Positions 24,969-39,900 of a stretch of 64,000 bases of DNA are shown piece by piece; within the stretch, counting starts at the first letter, position 1, and every line of letters begins with the position of its first letter. Below the pieces are notes generated by a model. That model did not search any database and was not told the origin of the DNA. It worked only from the letters and a program-made list of their open reading frames with translations. The position numbers were made by a program, and so were the translations under genes. Source of the stretch: Plectrocnemia conspersa (taxonomy: Eukaryota > Arthropoda > Insecta > Trichoptera > Polycentropodidae); NCBI GenBank assembly GCA_009617715.1, contig VTFK01000135.1, forward strand, positions 186,001 to 250,000. The letters are read 5' to 3'.

Positions 24969-27900
24969 CTGCAAAGCAATATTTGTTCGGATCAAGTAAA
25001 CATTAAACATATAAACTTGGCTGTGTACATAAATACACGTGTTTGAACCCGCTTACCTTCTATTATATGGTGATATTTTGGGGTTGTTTTGATCGGCGAG
25101 GGACTTTCAAAATCGCCGAAAGGATTTTTCGTATGATTTAATGTCCTCGGAAGGTTTTCGTTCCAGAATCGCATGTACGTTTCACGATAGTGAGAGTCGA
25201 CCTGCGGTGGTATACCTGAAAAATATTATAAATAATTAATACATATGAGCTGATAATTTAAATCAGCGGTTCCCAACCACCGGTGGTACGCAAGTGGATA
25301 GTTGGTAGTACGCGAAAAATAATCAGTAATATCGGACATACAAAAGAAAAAAAAAATCGGACATAAAAATATCATTTAAACTATTGCATTTTTCCTAAAT
25401 GTAATTTTTCAGAAAAGTTTGATGACGATCTTTAATGTTAATGATAAAATTGAAAGTATGATTAAGAAATTTGATTTTTGGAAACAGTGTATCAAAAACA
25501 ATCAACCGGTATTCAAAAAATCAAAAGTATTCAAAAATCTACATACTTTTTTGGTTGAAAATAAGGTTAGCTTGTCTCAAGATTTACGAAAACATAAAAT
25601 AGTTTATTAAACAGGAATAAAATCATATTTTATGGAGTATTTTCCAAAACCCGAAAACAAAGATAATAATTGGATTTCAAACCCCTTCTATGCATAAAAT
25701 TTAGAAAAAGCTTCATCGTTATCAATAAAAGATAATTAAAATTGAATCGACTTATCAAGTGACAAAATTATACAAATAAAATTCGAACGAAACAATCTAA
25801 TTAATTTTTGTTAAACATCGATAAAGAATATGATGAACTTCCTGAAAAAGCTCTCAAATTCTTATTACGGAATTATTAGAAAGAGCTTTTTCTTCAAATG
25901 TTTTTTTAAAAAATAAGAATCGAAACAAATTGGATGCAGGTGTAGATTTAAAGGTATATCTCACATCTTTTGAACCAAATTTCAAAAAAGTATGTTTTTC
26001 GAAACAAGCACAAGGATCTCATTAAATTTATTTTGCTTATATTATTGTGCTTATATTTTCGTAAAATTTGTTTAAAAATTAAACTTATAACTTGATAACA
26101 ATGTAATATAATCTTAAGCAACACTTTCATATCTATTATTTTAGATATTAAATAGAAAATTTCGGTAATAAAAATATTTTTAAATACAATTTCACTAATA
26201 TTATTATATATAAATCAAAAATTTTGCCTGCGGGATGCTGTAAATTTGTAAAAATGAAAGTGTAAATTGTCTCGTTTTCATCAGAAGATTTTTTACGTTT
26301 ACCGTCTTTAATTAATTTTATATACATATATTTTCTATTAATATCGGTAATTTTTGGAAAAAATTGCCTGCGGAGCATTTAATTTTTCTTATACAAGTAA
26401 TTTAATTTAATTCTATATAATTTTTTTTAATAAAAATTGGTTGTTAAAAAAGTAATTTAATTTAATTATATGTAATTTTTCTTAATTAAAATTAGTTGTT
26501 AAAAAAATACTTCTTTCAATGTCCTGGTTTTGAATATCGACCAGAAATTAGCTTCGGCACCTTTTATTTAAAAAAAAAACATTGTGATATGTAAAGTTAA
26601 AATGTCTCATTTTTATCAGAAAAAATAAAACCTTTGGTATTTTTTTTAAACTTAAGTAAATTGAGTTCTGGGATATTTAGTCACCCTATAAAATTTATAA
26701 TGCAAATAGAATAACAAATTTCTCGAAATACAATAATTTTTACGAAGTGGTACAATTAAGCGTGATGTACTACCAAGGGGTACGCGAGCCAAAAAGGTTA
26801 AGAAACGCTGATTTAAATCATAATCTCCATAAAAATTAAAAAAAAAAATGTTTGTATAGATTTATTTTGAATTTAATAAAAATAAAAACCATACAACACT
26901 TTTTAATAATACGTAAGTCTAAAAAATCTGTATTACTAAAAATTCATTTTATTTTACTGTAATATTAAAACAAAATTACAGCAATTAAGCCGAGATGATA
27001 ATTTTATTAATTGTCTAAGTTAAAAATTAAAAAAAAATTGTGAACATATTTTTAAATTTGAAAGAATAGAAACAATACTTTAAAGATCTTGTGAACCACG
27101 TTTTACTAACTATTAGTCTGAAGAAATCTTAAGAATATTAATTTATAAAAAATTGGTATATTAGAGCTACATAATTATATAATGTTACATAAAAAATATG
27201 TTGTTGCGGTAAAAAACATTTTTTTTTAATATTAATGCAAACTTTGATTATCTCTGAACAAGAATATAGTTTGTCTTGAATGATTTTTTTCTACTAGCGC
27301 AAACACCGACACATACATTTATTACGAATTATTTAAAAAATGTTTACATACCTAAGTATATATAAGATTGACTCGTGTGGTTGTACTGCGGCCAATCTAA
27401 TCCATACCTTTCCCAATCCATTTTGCTCATATTTAAATAAAACCTCTTCCTCGGAACATTTGGATTTCTGAAACACAATAATGTCACATTTATTAAAATG
27501 TATAATGAATAAAAGTGTGCAATTGATACTTGTAATTAAGTAGTAAATTATATAAATACGACTCCATTTGATTAAACAAAAGTAAACCGCACATCTGACC
27601 CTAGATCTGAGGGTGAGTGATAAAGTTTCGAGCGGTCGTTCCCGGCATTCACTTCCTAGGGCACAAGTTTAAATTTGGGGTCCTGACATTCTGGGACCAT
27701 TGATTTGCCGTCCATCATGCGGCTAGGTAAAAGTTGGCCGATAAATTAGAATAATTCAAAACGCACTGAATCACCAGAATATTGGATTAACCCTTTTAGG
27801 AGTGTGTTTTTTTAGGTAGAATAAATATTTTTGATGTTCATATTAAGAGATGTAATGATTCAATCCCATTATTACGTGGTATATTGGTAGTCGATATATC

Positions 27901-30900
27901 AAACAATTGGTTTTTTGACTCGTAATGGGTAAGCCGCGTATATAGGTTGCACACGCAATAAATTATGAAGGGTCGCGCCGACCAAAACAGGAATTTCGCT
28001 CGAAAAAGGGCCATTTGGCCAAACATAATTTAACGCCGAGCGCTGAAACACATGTCAACCTTCAAGACGGGGAACACAAACAAGAGGAGAAAATGGCACC
28101 ATAAATAGAAGTGAAGCGGATATAAATTAGAGGAGGAAAAAAAAGTTTCCCAGTTGAGAGTGGCTCAGCAAGGCGTAACTCGCGCAATGGCCGTTGTTAT
28201 CGACAACACGTTCTTCATGAAGGAAAACACATAAAATATTTTTTTCATATGTACTTTTACCTATAACAGTAACTTATCTCAATAAAAAACGAATAAAGAA
28301 AATATATTATATGAATCTTGTATAAAATATTATTATTTAATTATATACACCGCATGTTTATGGCTAAGATTTGCCAGCAAAGCATTGGTGCACGGGTTTT
28401 GTACCTGAGCGCAAAAAATCCTAGATACTTTGCTTGTTTTTATCCAGTAATTTAATATTTTTTATTGCAATATTTTTTCCTAATTTTTAAATTACAAATT
28501 TCAATATCTCTATTGAAATCATAAAACTTTCAATTTTTTTTCAATGTAAATTTTGGTATGAACTCCCAATGAAGCTTAAACTTTATTGGAAGGTTGTTAA
28601 CATAAAAAAGTACCAATAATGAATTATACAATAATCAATATGCGTTAAGATGTATCTTTAAAAACAACGGTCGACAAAGATTTCTCAATAAAAAATAATT
28701 GTTAGTTCAATACATTATCAAACTGCTCGAAATAACACAATGTTTTTGCGTCAAACTAAGTTACTATAACGAATACATTACAATTATTAAAAGAATGATA
28801 TTAGCTGTATTAGGCTGCTTAATAATGAAAAGTAATATATAAAATATATTATTAGTCAAATATGCATAGCACACCTGAAAAATATTTTATGTAATTTGTC
28901 TGCATTGCAAAATACGGTTCATCAAAAATTCACGGCTCAATTTCTTGATTTTATAAAATAATTATACAGTTTGCTTTCAAATGTATTATCATTACAATGT
29001 TTCAGTCGGTGATTTGCAATTTTAGATGCTTTTTAATTGATACAATGCCAATTATCTACAATCTTTTCAGCGCAAGCATAATTCATAATTTTCATTTAAC
29101 GTAACAAACCAAGGTGAATTTTTGAAAGTGCTTATTCAAAATCAAACGTATAAAAATGGAGGTGAGCATTTAGTGGAGCATCAGTTGCTTCAGTGGCTTC
29201 AAGTAGCAGACTGGGCATTGAGATCATCATGAAGACAATGGTAAAACAAATCATATATACACATATAAATTGTATTCATTACATGTATTAAAATTCAGAT
29301 AAGCTTCATTTTTGTGGCTTTGTTGGTCTTGGCTGTCACAGCAGAGGATCAATTAAAAGACAAGCAACAAACCAAACGAGGATTACTAGACTTGGGATAT
29401 GGCTATTCTCACGGACATGGCTACAACACATACAATTACGAACCTCAAGTCATCACCAAAACCATCGCAATTCCACAACCGTATCCAGTCACAGTGGAGA
29501 GGAAAGTTCCGTTTCCGGTAAATGTACCAGTCGATAGGCCATATCCAGTCCATATCCCAAAACCATACCCAGTCACCGTCGAGAGGCCAGTTCCAGTCAA
29601 TGTAGACAGGCCAGTACCTTATCCAGTTAAGGTGGCAGTCAGAGTACCAGTCATTCAAAGGATTGAAGTACCAGTGCCAAAACCGTATCCAGTCGAAGTG
29701 GCTAAGCCGTACCCAGTGCCTGTACCACAACCATACGTAGTAGTGAAGCATGTGCCAGTCTACATCAACACAAATGGACACAATGGTTACTCAAATGGAT
29801 ACAATGGATACTCCCATGACCATTCGGGACGTAACTCTCACGGACAAAATGGAATCGGAACACATCAGCTCTACAACTATCACCATTATTGATTAAAATA
29901 TTCTGAAAGCAATCAAATATTGAATCTGTTATACATTAAATGTCAACAAACTTAACCATTTCACTCTGTATTATTTCTGAAAAATAAATAAATAATTCAA
30001 CGTAATGAAGAACACTATTTTATATACTAATTAACTATAAAAATAGGTAGGTAAATATTTAAAAATCACTGGATTCTACATCAATTTTCAAAACATGTAT
30101 TACCGATTTATAAATCTTAACTTTTAAAGCAAGTATTTGTTTTATTATAATATAGTCACAAGTACAATAAAATTTAAGAAATTTATTTAATTTACTCCTT
30201 TTTTATAAATAAACTAATTATTATAGTCTCGGTAGTAGTAGCGACCTTTTTTTATTGCATTTTTGTTTTTATATACTTTGCATAATGGAGACTTAATTAA
30301 GATTTGGTAAATTTTAATTAAAATAATTAATTTAAGGACGGCGTTTAATTTCAACTTTATTTAATTAAGTAAAGGACATTGAGTAGCCGAACAAGGAAGA
30401 ATTTCAATATTTAACGCTTTAGAATAACTTTCAGCAAATTTATCGGTATAATATTTTGCTTAAAATCTAGTGCGTTGTATTTTATAATGTCACGTATTTA
30501 ATACATAATAAAAATATTTTTGTGTATATTTTTTAATTTTTATAATAACAAATTTATTTTAGATTTTATATATAATAGTATAAAATCGATTTCGGATTAA
30601 AACGAGAAATTTAATCATTTAGGCATATCTAATTTCTTAACAGCATTTACCTTGTGTGTGAGTGTGACTTAATTGCTGGTGTGTAAATAATGTACAAATT
30701 GGGTATATATATTTATTAAAAAAAAATAACCCTAAAAGGCAAAGCATTTATTTTTTTATTTTATATGTGCCATTTTAAATCGTTTAAGCGTATCTAAATA
30801 TCTTAGCAGTACACCCATACCTCGCTTTACGGCCTAGATAAGTTTTACGAAACTTGGCCGCAAAGCGAAAAGCCGTATAACGAATCAATTATTCTAATAC

Positions 30901-33900
30901 AAATTCATACAAATTCAATGGGATCGGTTCCAAATTTGTTAAATATGTAACATGGTTTATCATTTAAAATGCATTTTATCTTTTTATTTCATTTAAATCA
31001 AAAATACATACATAACAAGTACATACATTTGTACATAAAATAATAACAGACTCCAAAAACCAACAATAATTCATAAACAAAAATGAAGCAACTTCATGTT
31101 ACATAAAATATGTGTATGAATACATACATAATTTTTTTTAAATAGCTCTAATCTGAAGACGATGAAGAAATGGTAACCTGCAGATCACTGTCGTTCTCAT
31201 TTTTCGCTGGTAAGGATGGGCCTGGCTTAAACAAATTGTTCAACGTTGTTTGTCTTGCCTTTTTGTCTCTTTCGTTCTTCAGTGATTAATAACAGCTAAC
31301 GGCTGAGTTAATTCCTCGAGAAACTTTAGCGCTACGTTCGACGTCAGGATCGTTTTCAAGGAAGATGTTTATTCCTTGTTCGAAATAGGAAAAAGCTTTT
31401 GACAATTTTTTTGATGTTAGCTGTTTGAATACAACAGGCTCTGTCTCTTCATCAAATGCTGGTTCTGCTTGCAACTGAATGAGTTCCTTATATGAAAAGG
31501 GTTCCCTATCAGCTTCAAGTAGATCAAGCACATCACGTTCGTTCAAACCTTCAAAGCCGAGATCATGTGCTAGATCCAAAATGTTTTGCCTAATTTCAGG
31601 AAGGCAATTAACTTCTGCATCAGTACTTTTTATACATTCTGGCCATATTTTTTTCCAAACATGGTTCATTGTTGTTAATTTTAATTCCTTCCATGATTCA
31701 CTGATGCTGTCAACAGCATTCTTGATGTTATAGTTATTCCAAAATGTTTTAATTGAAGATTTACTATCGGTTTCCCTTATAAGTTGTCGGAAAGTTCGGC
31801 GTAGGTAATATGCCTTAAAAGTGGCTATTGCACCCTGATCCATTGGTTGAATCAGAGCTGTTGTATTTTTCGGAAGGTACTCAATCATGACATTTTCAGA
31901 TAGTTCGGATGAATTAGTAGGATGCCCTGGTGCATTATCCAAAATTAGCAAAGCCTAGTTGCTTAAGTTATTGTCTCGCAAATATTTTTTCACTTCTGTG
32001 CAAAAGTGATTTTTGAACCAATCCTCTAAAGTAGCTTTAGTTATCCAAGCTTTCTTGTTGGATCTCCATATGACGGGTAATTGATTTTTATTTAGTCCTT
32101 TAAGAGGCCTTGGATTTTCGGACAAATATATTAAAAGTGGTTTTAGCTTAAAATCACCCGCGGCATTTGCACCAAGTAGCAAAGTTAATCGTTCTTTAGA
32201 CACCTTATAACCAGGCGCAGATTTTTCGGTTTTTGAAATGTACGTGCAATCAGACATTCGTTTCCAATAAAGCCCTGTTTCGTCTACGTTAAACACTTGT
32301 TCAGGTTTATGACCACCTCTTTCAATAATTCCCTTTAATATGTTGGGATATTCCTTAGATGCGGCCTCATCGGCGCTAGCTGCTTCACCTTTCATTTTAA
32401 AATTATGCAAATTAAATCTATTTTTAAATTTTTTTAAAAATCGACATCGAAAAAAAGTTTTTTTGCCATTACAGCGAAACATTTTAGGCCGTAAATCGAA
32501 AACGTGCCTTAATTGAAGAGGGCCGTTATAGCGAAAGGCCGTATAAAGAGCGGCCGTATAGCGAGGTATGGGTGTATACACCTAATTGAGCAATCTACAA
32601 TAACTTAAAAGTGAGCGTGACTTTGGTTACTGCTGTGATTACATTGATAAATACAATTTTGATAAACTCGATAAGCGGTAGTTTCATTTTCGCTAATTAT
32701 TTTGGCAATTTAGTAATTTAAACGTTCTGAAACTGGCATTACTCTTTAATAAATATATTGTTTTCTTCAACCCATTTACTAAAACAAGTGTGATTTTTTA
32801 AGCTATTCGTTTTGCGTTCTTAGATAAAAATTGAGATTGCACCCCGAATAAAAATGAAATCATTCATGTTTTATTATTAAAAATTTAAATTATTTCGATA
32901 CTTATAACCATTCAGAATATTAATATACATATGTTTGATTAAAGCAATTTCTACTCGCACAACAAACCATTTTATGCAAAATTTGATATTTACTAATCAA
33001 ACAATTATATTATTGTAAAAATATACTGGTTAGAAAAAATATTAAATTTTATAGAGCAAACCGCGGCTCGCGAGCCGCATTCGGCTCTAGGAGTATGCGC
33101 GTACGGCTCTTTTTTTTGCTAAATTAACAATTTTTATTTTTTATATACATATATTAGGTCTTAAGTTTCATTTGCTTATATCCATAATTCACCACAAAAG
33201 AAGCTCAAAAACTTGTATTTATTTTAAATAATTAAAATTAAGCGATCTTATAAACATTTTTTTTATAGCTTACAAACAAAAAATATTTTCCAATGATTTC
33301 AGTAAAAATCAAATTGATAACGTTTTTGTATTATTTTTATTGCAATTTTAATGTCGTATTTATCACATTTTTTATTTTATTATAAATTCGCTTTAATAAT
33401 ATTATGTAAAAATAATTACAAGCAAAAATTTAGCACGACAAGAAATATGGTAGTTTAAATATCATTTAATATTAAGCATACATCATACAAACTCTCGCCT
33501 AAACTTGCTAGCAAACAATAGCTTTAAACCACAAATTTTGCTTGCTTCAAACAATAGTAGTATCTCCGTTCCAATCAAACTCCATATGTTTATTTTTGTA
33601 ATAGGACAAACAAACTAAAGGCAACAACGGACAGCATTAATCAGGCAATTATGAACCAATAAATGGATATCGCCGGCTGTGGTTCTGTGCCGGCGAACAT
33701 ATAAGTTGCTAATTGACGAAGTTTGTTAAATCCGCACTAATAAGCGGTATATAAATGCTTCATTTAACAGAGAATTTAATCCTTTGACGGAAACAGCTTA
33801 TACTCAGAATACGTTTGCATACGATTGCCTGATTTCACTTGGCCGCTGTGATTTCGATTGAGAATTTAAGTTAATTTTTGCTCAAACGACCCTTTGAAGT

Positions 33901-36900
33901 ACGACTGGTTTGTATTTGTGAAGTTAATGAATTTTAGCGAATGCAAATAGTTAAGAAATAACGCAAAAAATCGACAAACATGCAGTATAATAAACAATTA
34001 AATTTCTACTTAATCTTTCATAACTACAGACTTGAATGTTTTATTATACTAGGCATTAATAAATGTTGAAACACTACTGCACTATATGAGAAAAGTTAAA
34101 TCATATTTACACTAGTAAAAATATAACTTCGCTAAGAAATACACATTTACTATAATCTATACAATAATACAAATTTCCGATTCGCGTCGATGATAAATAA
34201 TTAAACTTACTTTAGCTTAAATTTTGTAAGTGCAAAAATTTGTTTTAAAAGTTTGTACAATATTTGTAAAATGGCTGTTGTATTACAGTGGCCGTAAAAC
34301 CACACAATATATAAATGGGGTTGCTATTAATTATATTTAATATTTATTATTTTTACGAAAGCATGTAAAAATTTTATGGCTTTTCTCCGACCACATTTTA
34401 TACAAATATAATATTGTTTTAATATATAAAAACACGTATTTGTAAATAAATTGCTATCACATAATAACACAACAGATTTTTTGTATTTATACGTGATACG
34501 TAATATGTACATACATATGTACAAGTGAAAAAGCAAGCAATATTTGTTTTGACCTTCGTCAAATACAAAGACAATACAAAAAATATATTATATAGTATTT
34601 ACCCAGTTTTAGCGAAATTCGTCCAATATGTCATTACAGCTTCGCTCAATAGTCTTTCTTGAGGACTATACTCTTCTCGGAAGTGATTTTTGTTGGCTCC
34701 CAGAGGAACTCCAAACATGTACGCTAATTCTTCTCCATGTACGCTCTTACTCAACTGAAAATGATAAATAATATAAATTATATTTAAAACATGCGTAGCA
34801 AACAATTTTTCACATAAGAATATATACAAAAAAATATGAAGATTTCTAGTAGTTCTTGATTTATGTTTCACCATAATAACCAATAAAATCAGTGCATTCT
34901 CTATTATGTATCTTTAAACGCACACAAAAACATTTTTTCTTATATGTAATGATGTTGAATTACTTCAATTATCATCGTTACTTCTTTTTATTAAAATTCG
35001 AGATACGATTTTACCAAATTTTCCTGGTATTATCAACATTGTCATTACCCTACTTTTAGTATCAGGGTAATTATTTACATATAAATCGAAGTTTATAAGT
35101 AATAATTTATTATTTTGAGTAACGTAGTTAAATTATTGTTATATATACGAAAATTTCTCATTTATTTATCTGCGTGTTAAGAATCTAGTCGTCTCCGAAA
35201 TTGACCTTAAAATTTTAAATGTTGGTTGATGTGAAGAGAAAAGTTTTAAATGAAGGCCCTTAAGTGTTAAATAATATGTTTACGTTTAGAAGCCATTAAA
35301 AAGCCAGATTTTTTAAACGCATTCATCTTATTTCTCAATGTAAATATATTTATAGAAAATCCTTAAAAATAAGTATTAAGCTCATTAGTAAGACTAAACA
35401 TGTCCGTTTTGTATGCAAATTTTCTCATTAATTCATCATCCAACAATGACTTATAAATGGCCGAGCTTTGCTTTTTATTCTTCAAATAGTAAAAAAAAAC
35501 CTTCTTCTGGACATGTTGGTTTTTGAAGTCCATATTCTGGTCAACAGCCTGTAGCTCATTGCTCAAGTGTGAATTTCGTTGAATCACAAAATATTTAAAT
35601 TTACTCTCTACAACTTGTCCTTCAATATCGATGGCCATTTAAATACCTTTTTTCTGACTAGTGTCGCTTAAAAATAAAACCATCTTTATTTCTGAGCAGC
35701 TTGAGAACCCAAAACTTTCAAAGTGCCACCTAAGAAGCAATGATTTATTAACTACTAAGCAATAGAATTTAATAAGAGCTATGAAGTGTCGACTTTCACT
35801 AATCATCTTCTTCGTTTCACTTTTCTGAATTTTTAACTGGTCATATAATATTTTAAAAAAATCAGTAAATGTGGCTACATAATAGCTATAACACGATTGG
35901 AACAAATTTGTATTGCATCATTGCCAGAGTTTCGTAATGTGAAGATAATTAACTTTCAGTATTTATAGTAAAACCTAACATTGGGTAATATTTTAATTAT
36001 ATTGCAATGTTCCTTTTTTGGTTTCTGGCGCATATTACTAAGTTACAACATTTTTCGTTTTCTTTATTTTTTCTAACTCGATTTACTCGTTTTTGGACCA
36101 TTTTGGACTATTATCTCTTGACTAGTACTGTTGTTAAGGAATAGTAGGTATAATGTTTTTCTATTTTTATTTTTCGATTTACATTTTGTAGGGTTTATAG
36201 TTCTCACTACAATATCACAAAATTTTTTTTCGAAATAAACAAGACGATATGAAAAAAATTAAGGGATCAGCCATTTGCACGGGTTTTAAAGAATTTCTTG
36301 GAAATTTTAGCATAATATTTTTAAAAGAAAGCTAAATATTCGCAGATCACTATAAAATCTATGGACCACTGGTTAAAAAATATTAGATAGTCGATGTACC
36401 CTTACTTTAAATATAAGTTGCTGTTCTTCCCTCTCTCGTAAAATACAATGATAAATAAATGAACTTTGCATCTAGTGGTATTAAAAATTGGCTTAAAAAG
36501 TCTGTTATCAATAGTTTAATTGTTTATTTGACTTTAAATACTTATTCAAGCACATTAAAACATACTATTTTCTAAAAAATGTTCATACTACTATAGCTTT
36601 GTATTCACACAAACAAACTTTTAAATGTTTAGTATAGAAAGTAATTAAATTTGTTGAGATAAAGTTATTATATTATGTCAGGTACAGAGAACATATTACG
36701 AAAACTATTTAAATTTGCTTTGAGGCATAATTTAATATATAAGTAAATTAACACATATTTTTTTATTTATTTTGAACACTAGACACGATCACATCAAAGA
36801 GATTTCTCTTAGCGTTGGTCTTATTTTATATAAGCAAGTTCACAGAACCAAAACATCGAAACACATTCAGGCGTGGAGGGCTTCGTTTTTCGTTTCAAAC

Positions 36901-39900
36901 TTTGCGAAAACTTTCTTTTAAGGGTGGGAAAGGCTCAGCACCAGAGGGTGTACGTTACTACATGTATTTTTAATACATTTTATTGAAAAACGTTGTTTTT
37001 TCCATGGTATAGCGATTCGAGTTCGTTTTATGTGGTGCTTACGTATTTTCGCGAAGTGAAAAATATAATAGAATATACACAGCTCGATACTGGGTTGTAT
37101 TAATATTATTAATAATAATATATAATTTATTAAATAAATTTTTTTATTTATGAATTATTATTAATATGATGAATTTCGAATCCATTTATATTAATTTTAC
37201 TAAATTTATCAGTAGTAGCACTGTTAATGTTTAAAACTTTTACTTTGTAAAACTTTTCTTAATACGTGTTTAGTAACGAAAGCATACTAAGTGCAACCTG
37301 TCTGCGAGCTGTATTTTCTTATTTACACAAAACACATCAGCGAACCAACACACCAAGATAACAGGCCGTTTAAAGTTCAATACTCCCACTTTATGGCATC
37401 AAAGAGCAGACAGCTCAAAACCCTCAAAGAAAAGCTTTTTTTTTCTTTGACAAAATGCTTTGTGTAAGCCACTTTTTATATCTCGGAGTATAAAAGACAT
37501 GTTATAATAACACCAGTTTGTTTACGACCCATTTTCTGTACGTATTGACTCTTTGGTTATACGTTTACGAAACTTTGGAATAAATCGGCAGTTTTGTTCA
37601 GACGGTGTGAATTTCGCCGTGAGATTGTCGCCGTCATTATCCCGTATGCTATTCTACTCTCGTAAAATTCTAGATAATGGTCTCTCCATAAATTTTCGTT
37701 CTCCTTTATTATGCGCACCTTCTTGCCATCCGTCCGGTGCTATTTATCCTTTTTATTCTACCCTCACTATTTTGCATGTGGTTTCGATGGTCATCTCACC
37801 ACATTGTTTTATTACATCAATTAAAAAAAATACTCAATAAAGTTAATAAATCAATCAGATTGGTTACTTACAGCTGCATATTCTCCAGCCAGTGAATTGT
37901 GGCCAAACACATAAAAATACGACTTTGGATTCGCTTTTGAGTGAAAATTTGCAGTCTGCACCAAAGGAGCCACGATCTGAGCATCGCTCAAAATATCTAA
38001 AATATTGTCTCTATGTGTATCAGCTGCTGATCTTCCCATATCTCTTTCAAAAGTGGTATATCTGTAAATAAATAATTCAAATATATATTTCAATGTGAAA
38101 AAATGTATCTGTATGTATGATTTATAACAATTTAGTTTATCGTAATGTGGTGATAAATTGTAAACAAACTCACTCTTTTAACGTTTCAGCTAACGCTATG
38201 TCTGGCTCGTATTCGAACTTGGCCTGAGTGTATAATCTTAATAAGGCATTTCTCTCACTTTCCAGCATTCCATAAGCAAGAGCCACAGCTCCCAATAAAT
38301 GGTAACTCTCCATTTCGGTACAACCGTAAAGAAGATCGTATCTGGAACAATATAAATATACATACTTATAAGAAAATGGTATTTTTTTATATATTTAAAC
38401 CAATTACTTCAAATAATTTAAAAGATAATTTATGTTAAGCTGTTTAAACTATGTTATAGTTTTTAAATGATATTTATTTTAGGTTACCACCTTGGTAGCA
38501 CATCCGTTCCAAGGCGTTAAAGATTCGTAAGCACATAAAAATCCTCTTTTGTGCGTAAGTATACACGATAGACAATGCGTGTATCCTGCATAAAAATAAT
38601 ATTATCATCCAGCCCTTGTAATAACGATGTTCGATAGTTTTTCTATGCAGTTTCATTTCAACATATTTTACTGGTGGAATCAACAAGTGATGCAATTGCT
38701 CCACCAACATCTGCATCTGTGATTCACTAGAGACGATTCGAGACGAGAGACACAATAAACATCTCAAAACACGAAAATCAAATAGACTTATGCTGATTTT
38801 GAGAGGCGCTATAATTACATTTAAATCATTGGCTATCGAAAAAAATATTTGGATTAGTGTGTTTATGCAAAAAAATATAAAGTACTATTTAGTCTGCCTT
38901 TTACTCTTACTTAAAAATACTATTAAGTAATCTTTAATAACTGTTTACAACAAAAAAATAAAAAAAATACTGACAAACTGATATTAAAGTTCAGCATTAT
39001 ACCGAAAAATACGCTCTTATCCTTTCAAAGCACTCAGTTAAAAATTTAAATACGCACTTTAAGCATATACGAATGATATATGTATAGGTAACTCATTCGG
39101 AAATCATATAAAATAAGCAAAGTCAGTTAAAGCCTATTTTTAAATGAGGGAGAGAAAGAGATAGACTCAAGTGTTTAGCAATTGTTTGGGTCAGCTATGT
39201 GTTGTTGTAACAAATTGAATATTTAATTGAACGATTCCATTAATCAATCGGGAGTTTCGCGATTAAACCAATATTTATTTTTCCCTCGTGCGGAAAAGCG
39301 CACGTAGGCCCCGTGGGAGCGATTTTCATAAGGCTCTTCTGTGTGATTTATTATATAAATTTAGGTGGGTACAAAAAATAAATAAATCGCGAATTCAATT
39401 TATTTACACAATACGCGACGACTCGCAGATGTATTTATTTCTTATGGCGGAAATTAAATTATATTGGCAATTTTGTAATTTTGAGTAGCTACTCAAGACG
39501 ATCATTCAGATATGCGCTTCAAAGCAAATTGTATAAAAAGACTTCACAAATAAAAATAACTGCTGTTTTTGTGAACAAAATTGTATGAAAGTAGATATTT
39601 TAAATGAGCAAAATAAATTGAATGACTATTGTCTAATAAGAAATATGAGGAATAAATCTTTAGATCAGTTATGGCAATGGTTCAAACAATACGATATAAA
39701 AATACATTAGGAATTATTATATTTACAGAAAATAATATTTATGTTGCAACAGTTGTAACAGTTTTTAGATATCACTTAAAAAAATCATTTAGCTAATAAT
39801 GTATATTACCAAAAGATAATTTTATTTGCAATATCCTATAACCATGGATGCTTTAAAAATAAAATATAAACTATTATACAAGCATATGATATTCCAAGCC

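Noticed and set aside
29386..29781. 131-residue open frame on the minus strand, rich in Trp and Asp
   Set aside because: It is the antisense shadow of the PYPV repeats of the nested gene.
37553..37840. 95-residue plus-strand open frame in an intron of gene B
   Set aside because: No family resemblance and it lies directly next to a confident minus-strand exon; probably chance.
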